64,000 nucleotides of DNA from Guyanagaster necrorhizus (lineage: Eukaryota > Basidiomycota > Agaricomycetes > Agaricales > Physalacriaceae). Of this stretch, positions 23,090 to 36,866 are shown piece by piece. The notes below the pieces were generated by a model that saw nothing but the letters and a program-made list of their open reading frames with translations, had not been told where the DNA came from and made no database searches. Made by a program: the position numbers and the translations under genes. Numbering within the stretch: the first letter of the stretch is position 1; every line of letters begins with the position of its first letter. The DNA lies in NCBI RefSeq assembly GCF_019112545.1, contig NW_025064881.1:1152591-1216590 (forward strand), read 5' to 3'.

Positions 23090-25938
23090 ATGGAAACGGG
23101 AAAACGCGCTCCAGCAACCGGCAATGAGAAAAGACGTGCTGTACAGAGGGCCTGTGATGTTTGCAGACGCAGGAAGAGTACGTCTTCGTCCTCTGCTCTT
23201 TGTTCAAAGTTCTCATTTTTTTTATCAGTTCGATGTAGGGAGCTTTTATCTTCACCGTATCTGCGCGGAGCTGAGGTCGTATCGTCAGGTGACGGGTTTC
23301 GGACATCGGGTAAACGATGTTCTACGTGCATCGCGGGCAAATTGGACTGTACGTACGTAGAGTCCATAAAGGTAAGTGCTGCGGCCCGGAAACTCTAGTT
23401 GCCATTAACATTGCAACCTGTGAGGGCGCACCGTCGAATCGGTTCGTTTTTCTGCCTTGACGTTCTATAACATATCGCTCACGACTTTCGCCGCTTAGCT
23501 ATGTCAGGAGCTTGGAGGACAAGGTAGAGAAGATGGAGAACCTTCTTCGCAAGGTCCGGACCGAGGTTCTTCTGTGGTGGAAGAGATACTTATCAAATGA
23601 CTCTCGCAGATCCTTCCTCCGGAAGCGGATTTGAAGGAGGAGATTGAGGCCGTTCAGACACTCCCAGAGGACGCTCCAAGCTTGTTATCTACTTTGGTAC
23701 ATTCCATCAGCCTCGAAGAACCAGAAGTGGAAGACCGTGACCATGCACTGGAAAGAAACCTAGAGGAATTCCAAGACTACACCTTTGGTTATCGATATCA
23801 TGGGAAATCAAGCTCTGTCCAATTCCTCCAAGAAGCTCTGGATACCAAAGTGTGGCAGCCGGGAACGCTGTACAATGCCAATAGTTTCCGTTCTTTGCGT
23901 CCCGACTTTTGGGAATTCCGTCCGTGGAACAATCCGCACCGCTATGTTCCGCAGCCTACATACTTCATATTCCCGCCAAGGGATCTTATGCCGAAGCTCG
24001 TTGACGCGTACTTCCTATACTTTAATACGTTCCTTCCTTTCCTTCATCGACCAACGTTTGATAAATCCTTGAAGGCTGGGTTACACTATAGAAACTCCCA
24101 GTTCGGGGCGGTCGTCCTAGTCGCCTGCGCTGTCGGGTCTAAATACGTAGACGATCCGCGTGTCCTCTTCGAAGACGAGCAGTCGAAGAGGTCCAGTGGG
24201 TGGAGGTGGGTACATCAGGTTACCAGCCGGCGGCGCGCGTTCCCTTCTTTGGATCCTCCGAACTTGTATGATGCGCAACTCTGCTGTGTAAGCCAGATGT
24301 CCCCTTTTCTTTGTGTGGGCTGATAAAAGTGACAGCTTCTCTCTGAATTTTACCTAAGCTCTTCAGTACCACAGCAATCCTGGACGATTGCCGGCGTTGG
24401 TCTACGGATTGCGCAAGATGCAGGAGCTCACCGAAAGAAGTCACCACCTAATAATCCAGTGAAAAATACTGTGGACGCCGAACTGTGGAAACGCGTATTT
24501 TGGTATTTACCGACAATCACGTCTCTCGATCCTTGTTTACAACTTCTGTCAGGTCTCTTGTAGCTTTGGATAGGACCCTTGGGTCAGCGTTGGGTCGGCC
24601 GTGTGCCTTATACGATGAAGAGTGCGTATACTTTCTTCTTTAGTGAGACTTGGACTGATTCGTCCCGTAGCATCGACATCGATCTACCCACCGAATGCGA
24701 CGATGAGTATTGGGAGCATCCTGACCCCCAACAGACCTTCAAGCAGCCTCCCGGCAAACCGTCAACCGTTTCATTCTTGAATTGTCACCTGCGGCTGACA
24801 CGGCTAATTTTGATATGCATGCGCACCATCGTACGTCCCTCGGCCATTGTTTTTTTTTTCCAGATGTCCTTGGCTTACCGGATGCAGTACTCGATTCATA
24901 AATCAAGAGTTCTTTATGTCCTCAAGAAAAACTGGGAACAACAAATAGTTGTCGAGCTTGACTCGGCGTTAAACAAATGGGTAGACTCTATACCCGAGCA
25001 TCGTAGGCACATGGTCTTGTTACCTTTTCTCTTCTCATGCTGACTCCGTCCAATCTAGTACGGTGGGATCCCAACCGTGCTGACCTGGTGCATTTTCATC
25101 AATCAGCTTCCCTACTACTGGTGTATTATCATCTTCAGATGCTCATTCACCGGCCTTTTATCACTGCTTCGCGCAGCGACTTCTGTTTCCCCTCCCTCGC
25201 TATATGTACGAACGCCGCACGCTCGTGTTCCCATATTGCAGAGCTACAAAGTCGCAGGAGAGGCGATCATTTTCCTCCCGTGTCCTGTGTAAGCCTTTTC
25301 GTTAGACTCTGTGAATTATATTGATTTTTGGTTACGCAGATGCTGTCCTTCAATGCGGCAATTGTTCTCCTCGTGAACATTTGGGGTGGACGACGGTCAG
25401 AGTTGGGGATTGATGTCGATAAAGAGATGGAGGACGTGCACAAGTGCATGAGGGTACTCGCAAGTCTGGAGACGCGGTACGTATCCATACACCATGCCTA
25501 TGTTTAACTTCGTGGCTGATTATAGGATGAAAGGTATCAATATGCCGGTGCGTTATGGTAAGTACTCCCCGATATCCTCCTACTCGGTCACTAATGCAAG
25601 ACTTGATATTCTCAAGGGACGTCCTATATGAGCTAGCGTCTGCTGGTGATCTTCCACTTCCTGGTTCCAAAGAAAAAGAAGTGGTCGAGTCCTTCGAAGT
25701 TCCAGAGAATTCAAGTTGGATGCCACACACTGCTTCGGACCCTCAGCAACAACTATACGCCTTACCAATAAACAGTACTGATCTCGGAAGAATGCCTTCC
25801 CATCATGATCATGATGAACAGTTAGATCAAATCTATGATTGGTACAACGCTAATCCGTACGACTTGGCTGCGGCTGTCAGTCAAAATGACAGTGCCCTGT
25901 ATACGATATGGGATGGAGCACCGAGCGGAATGGAGTAA
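23090..25938 (+). CDS. Zn2Cys6 fungal transcription factor with fungal-specific TF domain
   Basis: This is a nuclear DNA-binding regulator. ATG 23090 opens METGKRAPATGNEKRR. The zinc cluster is split by two introns: ACDVCRRRK, then IR, then CDG..GKRCSTC, then GKLDCTYVE. All six Cys are present. A coiled-coil linker follows (VRSLEDKVEKMENLLRK). The fungal_trans domain includes LVDAYFLYFNTFLPFLHRPT, GAVVLVACAVGSKYVDDPRV, GVGLRIAQDAGAH and ELWKRVFWVLVALDRTLGSA followed by LGRPCALYDEDIDIDLP. The C-terminus is acidic and His/Asp/Tyr-rich, a possible activation region. It has about ten introns and ends at TAA 25936-25938. The layout resembles XlnR/Ppr1-type regulators. The target pathway is unknown and no cluster surrounds it. 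Confidence 0.88.
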
Positions 25939-26491
25939 CTTATGTTCCTGTTATCTCCACAATGAATTAGGGTAACACTAATCTTCGGTATTTGTTTAGA
26001 CCGAGTGACTGGAGGAGTTATCTAGAGTTTGCACAAAGCCAGGCTGCGGGAAAGCAGTTCTAGGTTTGGTTTGATTATGGACGGATTTACGCTGTTGCCA
26101 CGGGAGCGCGACACTGGATTGTTTAGTGGCCTTGATTAATTGTATTGATACGGTGTACTAATATTGTACTTGCTATAGACACTGCCTTCTTCGCAAAGAG
26201 CGGGTATTTTTTTACCATCTAAATTCATTTTTGAAATAGATATTATGCAACGTACGAGCGGTGAACTGGCTAACGAAGCATCTGACCCGTAGCAATTACG
26301 AGAGCGTCATCCACCTAGTTGCATCTTTGCGGTCGCCGAAAGCACCTAATGCAGCAGTCTTACTCATTTTAACTTACTCTCCGAATCCACTTGGTCCTAA
26401 AATTTCCCTAGAGCTGTCGTTCGTGGGGAATAAATAATGACTAGTCGTATCATAGAAGACAAGACCAGAGTACACGCAGCTAGGAATAGTA
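25939..26491. other. Intergenic between two convergent genes
   Basis: These 553 bases lie between the stops of the Zn2Cys6 gene and RVB2. They hold both 3' UTRs. I see no other feature. Confidence 0.5.
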
Positions 26492-28257
<1,766 letters not shown>

Positions 28258-28381
28258 GATGGAAAAGTGCAAGTGCCGTCGCGTCTTTGTTTGCGGAAAA
28301 CACGTTTGCCAAACAGTGCTCAATTCTCAATTCTCACTTCACCTCCGTCAAGATCCCCCTTGTGGACTCGGGCGTTCATCT
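28258..28381. promoter_or_regulatory. Short bidirectional promoter, RVB2/mitochondrial L2
   Basis: Only 124 bases separate the divergent start codons of RVB2 (minus) and the mitochondrial L2 gene (plus), so one region must serve both. An open frame upstream of the chosen L2 start runs into this region, leaving the L2 5' end slightly uncertain. No specific motif is claimed. Confidence 0.5.
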
Positions 28382-29637
28382 ATGTTTGCCTCGACAAGGG
28401 CGAGCAATGGGCTCTTACGTACGCTGCTGACGGCCAGCGGTCCGTCTGCTTCCAACTTCTGTCGCGCACCTTTATGGTTTCAACGTAACGCGTACGCTAC
28501 CGTCGAGGACAAAGTCTCCGCCGCTGCGAAGAAGAAAGAGAGGGAGGCCTTTGTTCAAACATCTTCATCGCTTTTCAAGACGTACAAAGCTATTACGCCT
28601 GGTACTCGTCACCTTCGACGACCCTTAACACCCAACCTGTACGAAGGAAGACCAGTGCGAGCACTTACAGTCGCGAAGCGCAAAAATGGCGGTCGTAACA
28701 GGACAGGTCGAATCACCTGCCGACATCGTGGAGGAGGGCACAAACAACGGATACGTCTGCTCGACTTTCGTCGCGAACAACCCGGTGTGCACGATGTGGT
28801 CCGTGTCGAGTACGACCCCGGGCGTTCCTCCCACATTGCACTGCTGAAGAATCGTAACGCCACTGCAGAAGGAAAAGAAAAATGGAGTTATATTCTGGCG
28901 ACGGATGGCATGCGTGCTGGGGATACGGTGCAGAGCTTCAGGTCGGGAATTCCGGATGGACTTGTCCCTGGGTTCGACCTCAAGGCGCTCAACAAGAAAA
29001 AGCCTGAAGGAGCCTCAGAGGAGGAAGCGGCGGCCTACGAGTCTTCTCAGTCGCTCGCACTCGGTGTCTTCCGTTCCATGACCCTCAAATCTGGCAATGT
29101 CCTTCCCTTACGACTCATTCCTCCCGGCACCATTATCCATAATATCACGCTCTCACCTCAAGGCCCTGCCATCCTTGTACGCTCTGCGGGTACCTCTGGG
29201 CAGGTCATGGCTCATGAAACCATGGGGCGGTATACACACGTTCGGTTACAGAGTGGTGAAGTGCGCAAGGTTCTGCAGGATTGCTGCGCGACAATTGGGA
29301 AGGTATCCAACCCGCTTTGGAAGCACAGGAGTCTTGGGAAGGCCGGGAGGCGGCGTTGGCTGGGCTGGAGGCCTGAAGTCCGTGGTGTCGCGATGAACAA
29401 GTTCCGTCTTTATTTTCCATCTAACAGGCATATCGTATTGACCTATTCTCTAGATCTGACCATCCTCATGGTGGTGGACGTGGAAAGTCGAAATCTAACA
29501 AGCATCCCGTCTCAATTTGGGGTTGGGGTACAAAGGGCACGAGAACGAGGAAGCCGGGTCCCAAGGGTCCCAAGAACAGCAACAAGATGGTCATACGCGA
29601 GCGCCCGAGAGGCGTCGAGAAACGGAGCGCTGTATAA
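28382..29637 (+). CDS. RML2: Mitochondrial large-subunit ribosomal protein L2 (uL2m)
   Basis: This is a core protein of the mitochondrial ribosome at the peptidyl-transferase region. ATG 28382 gives a Ser/Arg/Ala-rich mitochondrial presequence ([16 protein letters not shown]..). The L2 body follows: [49 protein letters not shown] and [20 protein letters not shown]. One intron (about 29402-29452) joins [11 protein letters not shown] to [19 protein letters not shown], carrying the conserved peptidyl-transferase His segment. It ends RGVEKRSAV at TAA 29635-29637. The intron begins GTTCCG, an unusual donor, but the splice restores the canonical L2 motif exactly. Confidence 0.93.
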
Positions 29638-29727
29638 TAGCATCCTCTGGTATTATATTACACTAATCGATCCATCAGAATCAGACCTAGAATGCTGGGT
29701 GCGGTCCAGAATTTACCTGCAAGGTTA

Positions 29728-30021
29728 CTACTCTTTTTCTTTTTCCTCTTCCTCTTCTCCTTCCTCGTCTTCTTTCAATGTTTTGTTCGTCTCCTTGTTC
29801 AACTCTGCCTTGCCTACAGCATCCCTCCAGGCCGTGAGTTCATCGCCCAGCTGGTTCCTTGCCAACTGTATGGCATCCTTTAGCGCAGTATAATAGGCCT
29901 TCTGCCCGTCCGCGGGTGTCCTTTTGAGGTTGAACGTCGCATGCTTGGATTCTACCAGCGTAGGCACCTCGACCTCTTCAGGCGGGTTGAGATCGTAACT
30001 CACGGTGATGGAGGTTGACAT
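29728..30021 (-). CDS. Small acidic protein, Gon7-like (KEOPS) candidate
   Basis: A single exon of 97 residues, ATG 30021, opens MSTSITVSYDLNPPEEVEVP. A central helical segment (YYTALKDAIQLARNQLGDEL then TAWRDAVGKAELNKE) and an extremely acidic tail (KEDEEGEEEEEKEKE) follow. Length, central helix and acidic tail resemble fungal Gon7, the small KEOPS subunit needed for the t6A tRNA modification. The similarity is recalled, not computed. An alternative is another small acidic protein. It is convergent with mitochondrial L2, with 90 bases between stops. Confidence 0.45.
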   Translation of the reverse strand: MSTSITVSYDLNPPEEVEVPTLVESKHATFNLKRTPADGQKAYYTALKDAIQLARNQLGDELTAWRDAVGKAELNKETNKTLKEDEEGEEEEEKEKE

Positions 30022-30153
30022 TGGAAGCGTTATTTACCTTTGCTTGTGCACCGTCGTCTCGAAACCCCAAAACCGAACCAAAAAAAAAATCAAGGCATGA
30101 AAAAAACAAACATTATTATGTCGCAAGTACAAGTAGTCTACGTATCTCTAACT

Positions 30154-31338
30154 CTATATTGCCCACCCGATCTTGAAGAGCTTATAGCCTCCTTCATCAG
30201 CTCTCCCGACATTTCCCTGCCTTCCGATGGCTTCCTTGTCCAAGATTACCAGCCCATACGCCGTCTCGGATTCAGGAAAGACAGCCTCGACCGTATGGTC
30301 CATACCCTCGTGTCTGCCTGTCGAGCGGAGAGGAATGATGAGCCAGAATATCCCGTTCGGCGCCAGAAGGCGCTCAACACATCCTTTTATCCATTCGGCA
30401 TGCTTAGCATGATAAATCACGTCGGCGGCCAGGATGAGATCGAAGGGCTTATCTATAGGATGATTGAAGTCCGGGGACTCCCAGTCGAAGCGACGGACAT
30501 GGATTAAAGACGACGACGAGGGGAAATTGGTCTCTACGTTGGCGTTGAGATTGGCGAGGACGTCTGGGTGATAGTCTGTAGCGACGATGGTCGGTGGAAG
30601 GCCAGCCTCTGAAAGCCTGGCAACGACGATGCTCAGCAAGCCTGTGCCGGCGCCTAGTTCCAAGACACGCAAGGGTCGTGACATGATGTCCAACCCAAAA
30701 GCTCCCGGCGATGCGCACATTTTCTCCGCTAACACGATTGAGCTAGCCCAGCTCTGAAGACCTACGGACGTGTGATCTTCGCTGGATAGCGGAGCATCGT
30801 TCAGCTCTACTTTGACAGACCCGCTGAACTCGAAGGACCTGGTAACAGCACATTCGGTCTCTTTGTCGTCGCCTGCAAATGCAGAAACAATCTGGGCAGC
30901 CTCTTCCACCAAATCGCGTCTTGTCTCTGCCTCAGCCTCATCGTGTGTATCCTCGATCCAGACATCGGAGCGTGATATGAAGCCTGTAGTCCACTTGATG
31001 GCGAACTCGCGCTCGAAAGGATCTGCGCGCAGGATATCTTCCTCCTCGTCGGTTAAACAATCACTCTCCTCTCCTCCTCCTTCTCCTCCTCCTTCTCCTC
31101 CTCCTTCATCATCGTCATCTTCCTCAGCCGATGCATATCCCGAATCCGGTACGGACTGGTCATGGATCCGGGTACTGGCTTTGCGAACAGGAACCGTCAA
31201 CCTCGAAGGAACCGAAGGCCAGTAAAAGTCTCTTAGAGTGCGAAGAGAGGCCGATACGTGCGCTCCCGAAAAGGTCCTCAGTCGGGCGAGAGGCGGCAAG
31301 AATGCGGTGGGCAAGATTATGTGGGATTGATGATCCAT
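30154..31338 (-). CDS. Lysine/protein methyltransferase, Methyltransf_16 family
   Basis: This SAM-dependent methyltransferase is probably a protein lysine methyltransferase of the class I fold. ATG 31338 opens MDHQSHIILPTAFLPPLARL and the gene appears to be one exon. A low-complexity Gly/Glu run (DDDDEGGGEGGGEGGGEES) is followed by VGLQSWASSIVLAEKM, motif I LRVLELGAGTGLLSIVVARL, the acidic post-I motif IVATDYHPDVLANLNANV, and FDLILAADVIYHAKHAEWIK as motif post-II. The D/NxxY-type active position of N6-adenine enzymes is not clear. The AADVIYH pattern is usual for METTL21/EEF2KMT relatives. The C-terminus is YKLFKIGWAI. The substrate is unknown. Confidence 0.85.
   Translation of the reverse strand: MDHQSHIILPTAFLPPLARLRTFSGAHVSASLRTLRDFYWPSVPSRLTVPVRKASTRIHDQSVPDSGYASAEEDDDDEGGGEGGGEGGGEESDCLTDEEEDILRADPFEREFAIKWTTGFISRSDVWIEDTHDEAEAETRRDLVEEAAQIVSAFAGDDKETECAVTRSFEFSGSVKVELNDAPLSSEDHTSVGLQSWASSIVLAEKMCASPGAFGLDIMSRPLRVLELGAGTGLLSIVVARLSEAGLPPTIVATDYHPDVLANLNANVETNFPSSSSLIHVRRFDWESPDFNHPIDKPFDLILAADVIYHAKHAEWIKGCVERLLAPNGIFWLIIPLRSTGRHEGMDHTVEAVFPESETAYGLVILDKEAIGRQGNVGRADEGGYKLFKIGWAI
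31054..31110. repeat. Minisatellite inside methyltransferase coding region
   Basis: A CTCCTCCTT-like 12-base unit is repeated about four times. Read on the minus strand it codes for Gly-Gly-Gly-Glu units. It keeps the frame in any 3-base step, so its length may vary between strains. Confidence 0.7.
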
Positions 31339-31900
31339 AATTTGTCGTCTAATAGGTATCGTTTTTTTTTTTTTTTTTTTACAAAAGTGATAGATTTCTA
31401 TGGGGTAGGCAGCGTGGGTCGTTGGGCCCACGCTGCTAGCGTGCAAGGACAGGCATCGTGAAGGTGGTGGTAAGAATCAGAGAGACCGGAAGGAGCTCAA
31501 ATCATCCAAGTTCCCACGGCCTGTGAGCTCGTCAAATTAAGTTAAGTATGACATTTGTACTTTTGCGTGGCTGCAATTCGTACTCGTTAAACTGAGTGCT
31601 GAAACAATTGTTTAAACTAATCATGCTCGTATGCCATGCATATTGCCGCTGAAGCATAGGAGGTGTTCAAATCAATGTTCTTAATTATTAGAGTTTTTTT
31701 GTTCCGAGCTTGCAAAGTCGCATGAAAATTCAATGCGTACCTTACCGCCTGCCCGTTTACCTTGAGCTGGAGTACATGTTGGTATTTCAGAAGGCCGAGA
31801 AAGCACGGCGCGCATCTAAGCGGTAGGTCATCTGTCAACAATCCACCCCCCTACCGCTCCTAACAACTGAGCATCGGCTAATGCCTTACCCCTCGTTTTC
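31339..31900. other. Intergenic, with 19-base poly-T tract
   Basis: A run of 19 T lies at 31362-31380, just upstream of the methyltransferase start on its transcribed side, where it may act as a nucleosome-excluding poly(dA:dT) promoter element. The rest shows no gene. Confidence 0.5.
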
Positions 31901-31939
31901 AACCGTTTTTTCTTTCACGCTATCTACCTCTCGTATTAT

Positions 31940-33270
31940 TGGCTCAGTTCCTGACCATGGGACTACGGACTCACGTCCGCGAAAGTCTGAACCTTTCATC
32001 CGGCAATGAACACACGGAAGGAGCACGCTGACGACCTATAGATTCCAATCCGGAATATGCCTTTCGAATGCAATCACATTGAATGGAACATTTGAATGCA
32101 ACGAAACCTTGCACTACAGGCTGAATGGTGCTTTGCCAGTATAGGATGGACCTCGACTGAGATTCCCGGCCGTGGATTAGTATCAAACATCAGAAGTCCT
32201 GCGGTCACAGTATCTTTTTCCATTCGGTCAATCATTGACATATAGAGGTTGAACTGTCGAGGTTAGAAGGCAAGAAACGTGATATCATGAGGTCAGTGGT
32301 TGTTCGAACTTGCCAAAGTAATCACAAGCAAGTATGAGCGGTCGTGGTCGTGTTGTTAGTTTCTAGCGTTATCACACGGTCGTGGAATCTTCAAGATGGA
32401 CCATTCTTCGCTCATCATAAACATCCTCGGCTGCCGAGGGGTTGTAAGCACCGACACAATGTTCAGACGAGTGAAGGAAGCGTCAACATGAAGCGATTGT
32501 ACCTTGTTCTTCTTCAATACATGTCATGTTATCCAATATGAATGCCCTCGTATTTTTGGTCCAACACGGGACGCCAAAGTCCTGGCCATGAGACTGTGAT
32601 CCCGTCTCTCCGCGAAAGTTTTAACCTTTCATCGGATATTGAACGCACATAACGAGCAGGTCTATCATTATGGCGGCAATCCGGTCCGGAGACAGCACAA
32701 TGGGGAAGAACGTCTTTTGCGAATGGTCCGCACTTCATGGACATTTGAATGCATGTTCATCTTCCACTATAAGCAGAACGGAGTTTCGCCAATATGGGAT
32801 GAATCTCGACAAAGATTCGGTATCGATGCCATGCCGGTTTTCATATGCTTGAGGCAGAAAGCGGGAAACTTGATTATCATAGATACAGCGACTAGTTTTC
32901 GGATCTCCGAACAAAGTCAACCGTCCATTGAATCCAGAACAACGTTACTCACTTTTCTGACAACTTGGAGTCTGAGCGCGACCGGCCAAACAGCGACCCC
33001 GTAACAACCCCGGCAGATATTCAAGTTGACGAACCGAAAGCAAGTACGAGCGGTCGAGTTTTGTAATTTGATCTGTTAGTCACACACAATCGTAGAACTT
33101 TCAAGAATTAAATCAGATCTACACACACGTCCTCTCTTCCCTCGTCGCCCTCTGTTCCCGAAATCTAGGATGGCATGGTCCGTGATAATGCTAGTCTGAA
33201 GAAAACCGCAGCGTTGAAGGAAGCGTCAACATGACGACATTAGCTTCACGACATTCTCGGTTGTAATCCA
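31940..33270 (+). repeat. Degenerate tandem array of an unknown repeat (unit about 0.7 kb)
   Basis: Related segments recur in the same order. The unit runs from AGCAAGTATGAGCGGTCG (near 32327; again near 33039) through CACACGGTCGTGG, GTTCAGACGAGTGAAGGAAG, TTTTTGGTCCAACACG and CCGCGAAAGTTTTAACC to ACATTTGAATGCA and CTCGACAAAGATTC. A half unit precedes it at about 31.94-32.17 kb and a partial one follows at 33.04-33.26 kb. An inverted copy lies at 46.38-46.93 kb. No terminal repeats or recognisable protein were identified. Confidence 0.65.
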
Positions 33271-33638
33271 ATGAAACAACTTCCATTGAGAAACCTCCGT
33301 CGCGGCACGAGGGCTCAGAGCGCCCCAGGGCCTAACCAAGGTAAGCATCAACTGCTTTCCATAATGCCTCAAGTCGTATAGATTTCAGGGGTAACGTTGC
33401 CAGGTCCAAGTTATCGAGCCGAAAAAGAACTGCCCAAATCCTCGTCGTATTCATTTTGACTATGCAACATTATAGCCAGCAAGAATATACCCCATCCAAC
33501 GGTCCTTTTGGAGATTCCATAGGCAATCCGAATCCCTTTCTAGATTCAGAGCCATTAAAGGAAGCGAGGGCGTGTATTTTTTTCCGGCAAGACTGTACGA
33601 CTTGCTTGAACCGAGGGGAGTTGTCTGATTCATAAAGA

Positions 33639-34630
33639 TCAGAAGAAAATCGACGAACAAAGCAAGACATGGAACAGACCTTTCTCAACGGACGACACGC
33701 GGTGCTTGAGTATTATCCGCTCCGCGAGTTCGCTATCAAGTTTTATGGCCTTTTCTATAGCCAACCTGTGTCGTTTCTTGTGCTCATACACAAGCCTGTA
33801 AAGAATCATTTAGTTGTGTGAAACGATCTGAGCAGACTCCGCGTATTTACCTCTCCAAAGCTTGCACCTCCTCGAAAAACTCCCAAGGGTCATTGACAAC
33901 GTCCACTGATTCCAGATCGATCGTCATCTCGACGACAGGCACAATCTCGGCTAGCGAACCGTGCCCTGCTCCAGAATCTGTGCACACCGTCTCATCCGCG
34001 CTCCACCCAGCATCGCTACTAGCCATCGCCGTGCACGAAGATGACGTCGCGCTCTCATAGTCAGAAGCTTCAGCCTTTTGACGCGCCCGTGCTAGATCCT
34101 CTCTCCTGCACTCGTCCACCTCCTGGCCTAGAAGAAGCTCGTAGCGCTCGCTGACACTCAATGAATGCGGCGAGTGCGGCAGCGCCTTTCCATCTGCAGG
34201 CGTATTTCGGAAGCGGATTTTCGCCACTGCCTGCGTCTGCTGGTACAGATCCGGCCACGGCAGCGGCTCCTTAGCGTCAAGTGGCTCGCGAGACTCGGGA
34301 TGAGACGTGTTCGGTAGGATAGGCAGACTCATCGCCGGCGTGATATCCTCATCAGGATTTCCACAAGTGAGCCCTTGAGAAACGAAGCAGACGGTTCCGG
34401 ATAGGTATTTGTTCGCTGATTGGACTGCCTGCAATGTCTGTCTGTCAGTCAGTCAGGACGTCGTGAATAGATCAGTCCATGTCACGCACCCATGTAAGAC
34501 AGGCTACATATTTTTTGTTCCTCATCGCCTGGCATGCTCCAAGTACTTCCGGATCGTACAGCAACGCCGACTCGAGCGAGGCAAAGGGATCGATTTGGAT
34601 GACCACGTATTCGCCCATATAAGCATTCAT
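33639..34630 (-). CDS. DPWDFF-motif family protein, copy 3 (most complete)
   Basis: I do not recognise a named domain. ATG 34630 opens MNAYMGEYVVIQIDPFASLE and continues to NKKYVACLTW. An intron at about 34439-34490 leads to AVQSANKYLSGTVCFVSQG. Then come a Pro/Ser-rich middle, SERYELLLGQEVDECRRED and an acidic Ser/Thr-rich stretch. The family mark follows: EMTIDLESVDVVNDPWEFFE, then EVQALER. A second intron at about 33797-33851 joins the charged helical tail LVYEHKKRHRLAIEKAIKLD. The stop is taken at 33639-33641; a further 3' intron after VSSVEKG is possible. No signal peptide or membrane segment. It is the reference copy for the fragment at 0-1.1 kb and the relic at 17 kb. Confidence 0.6.
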
Positions 34631-35371
34631 GGTGACGGACGGTGTTGACAAGGTTCTCGTCCGACCGATATATAGCGAAAAGAAAGAGCCACAGATGTCA
34701 TATTGTTGTCGTAAATGACCAAAAACAAAGGGTACATAGAATGTTGCGACGTCAAAGAAACGTGGTCGGAGTACGGAACATAAGAACTTTCTGCCACCGC
34801 CACTGACACGGGACCTGTCCTTTCGCACGAAATGGAGAGCAATTTCAGTTGTCTTTTGCTTCTAATCTAACTCGTAACCTCAGCCTGTTTATCTCTAGGG
34901 TTCTTGAATGTTCCACTAGTTCGAAATTGCTTGCTTCGAAGGACTTGGAGCAGTTTCTTTCAAAAGACGAAGCTCCCCTACTTTGCGGTGATTGGGCTTG
35001 GGCTTAACAGGAGAAATATTCATCTTCCGCCTTTGAAATTTTGAAAGCTTGAATGTTGAACCAGAGGCGCACCTGCAGGGACTTGAGAAGCCTAAACACG
35101 AAGCATCAGTAAATGTCCAACTCTGAAGGGACAGGACAGCAGACATACGTATTTGCCATATTCAACCAGCCCTGACAAAAATCGAAATTAGCAGTCTTAC
35201 CTGGCAACAGTCCATCTTCATCCTCAAAGTTTCACGTCGAGAAATAAACGCGCATGTTCGACGAGACATTTGCATACAAACGGCATATGCATAAAACTCT
35301 GTGAAAGCATATTCCCTACAACCCTCTGCACGCTCTGATCTTTCCAGCAAAAATCGTTCAAAAAGAATAAA
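34631..35371. other. Intergenic, no convincing gene
   Basis: This lies between the start of the DPWDFF-family gene and the 3' end of ubiquitin-L40. A minus-strand ATG at about 35.16 kb plus one intron gives a 32-residue peptide (MANTLLKSLQVRLWFN..) that I cannot place. It could be a small mitochondrial-type protein or chance. Confidence 0.3.
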
Positions 35372-35918
<547 letters not shown>

Positions 35919-36866
35919 CTAGAAGAAAAGACGCAAGTCAAGCATGCAACGAGGTAGAAATTTGCAGCCTTCCACTCACGGTGCTGGTTAAAGGTTATCC
36001 TGGGAAAAACTTGACCAACTGTACAGTTTGTCCTTGATAGAGTCACGGTAACTGTCACGGTGGCTGACTTGAGGGCCGGAGATCACGTGAAGATATGACA
36101 TCAGCAACAAGTTAAAACCTTATTGCTTTAGTTTTAGGTTCTGCCACCGTGTCATCGTTTGCTTTCACGACGTCGCATTACCCTGCAGGTCCAGTGGCGC
36201 TCTGTGCACACCCTTTACGTCTATGACCGGATCAACCGTACGTTTCACCTGACCATTCAGTCCTTTGCAGATAAGCAGAACTCCCTCAGGAATTTGAGGG
36301 ACGCCGAAAACATTTCGTGCTCAGCGACGCCCTGGTCGAGATTTGGACGGCATCGTCTCGTTATCCGTAAGTACGTTCGGGGGGGAACGTGCGTGGTTCA
36401 CATGCATATCGCATATCTCTGTTTCACGTCTTGAATACGTTTACATGACCTCGCCGCTCTCCTCCCGTACTTTCATGAATCTATACATAACTTGTTCTTC
36501 TTCCGTCTTCCATTCCGTCTGAGGACGATTCCCATTCTGCGCCGCCGCCACGGCATCATATCTCCGTTGAGGAAAGAGTATAGATCTTGCAATACAATCA
36601 AGTTTGTGTTCGCCGTCGATGAGGTCGCCGTGTCAGTGCTAACAATAATACAAGCACTGAGGGGGATTGGCGATCTATATAATATCGGCATCTGGCCCTA
36701 GATCTCCATTAAATATGTGGACAAAAATAATATGTATGGTACAAAGTATGACTACTAAATGAATAATTAGATGCAATCCAATGTACAGCCTCCGGTCCAG
36801 TCTACAATACATGCGAGTACATACACTTTCCAAGATATCGAAAGCAAAAATCAGTTGCCGTCATGA
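35919..36866. other. Intergenic, unresolved short plus-strand frames
   Basis: Upstream of ubiquitin-L40. Plus-strand pieces NSLRNLRDAENISCSATPWS (about 36.28-36.34 kb) and RLRTIPILRRRHGIISPLRK (about 36.51-36.57 kb) look mildly protein-like. The required intron would be only about 33 bases and no family is recognised, so no gene is called. 36.7-36.87 kb is AT-rich. Confidence 0.3.
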
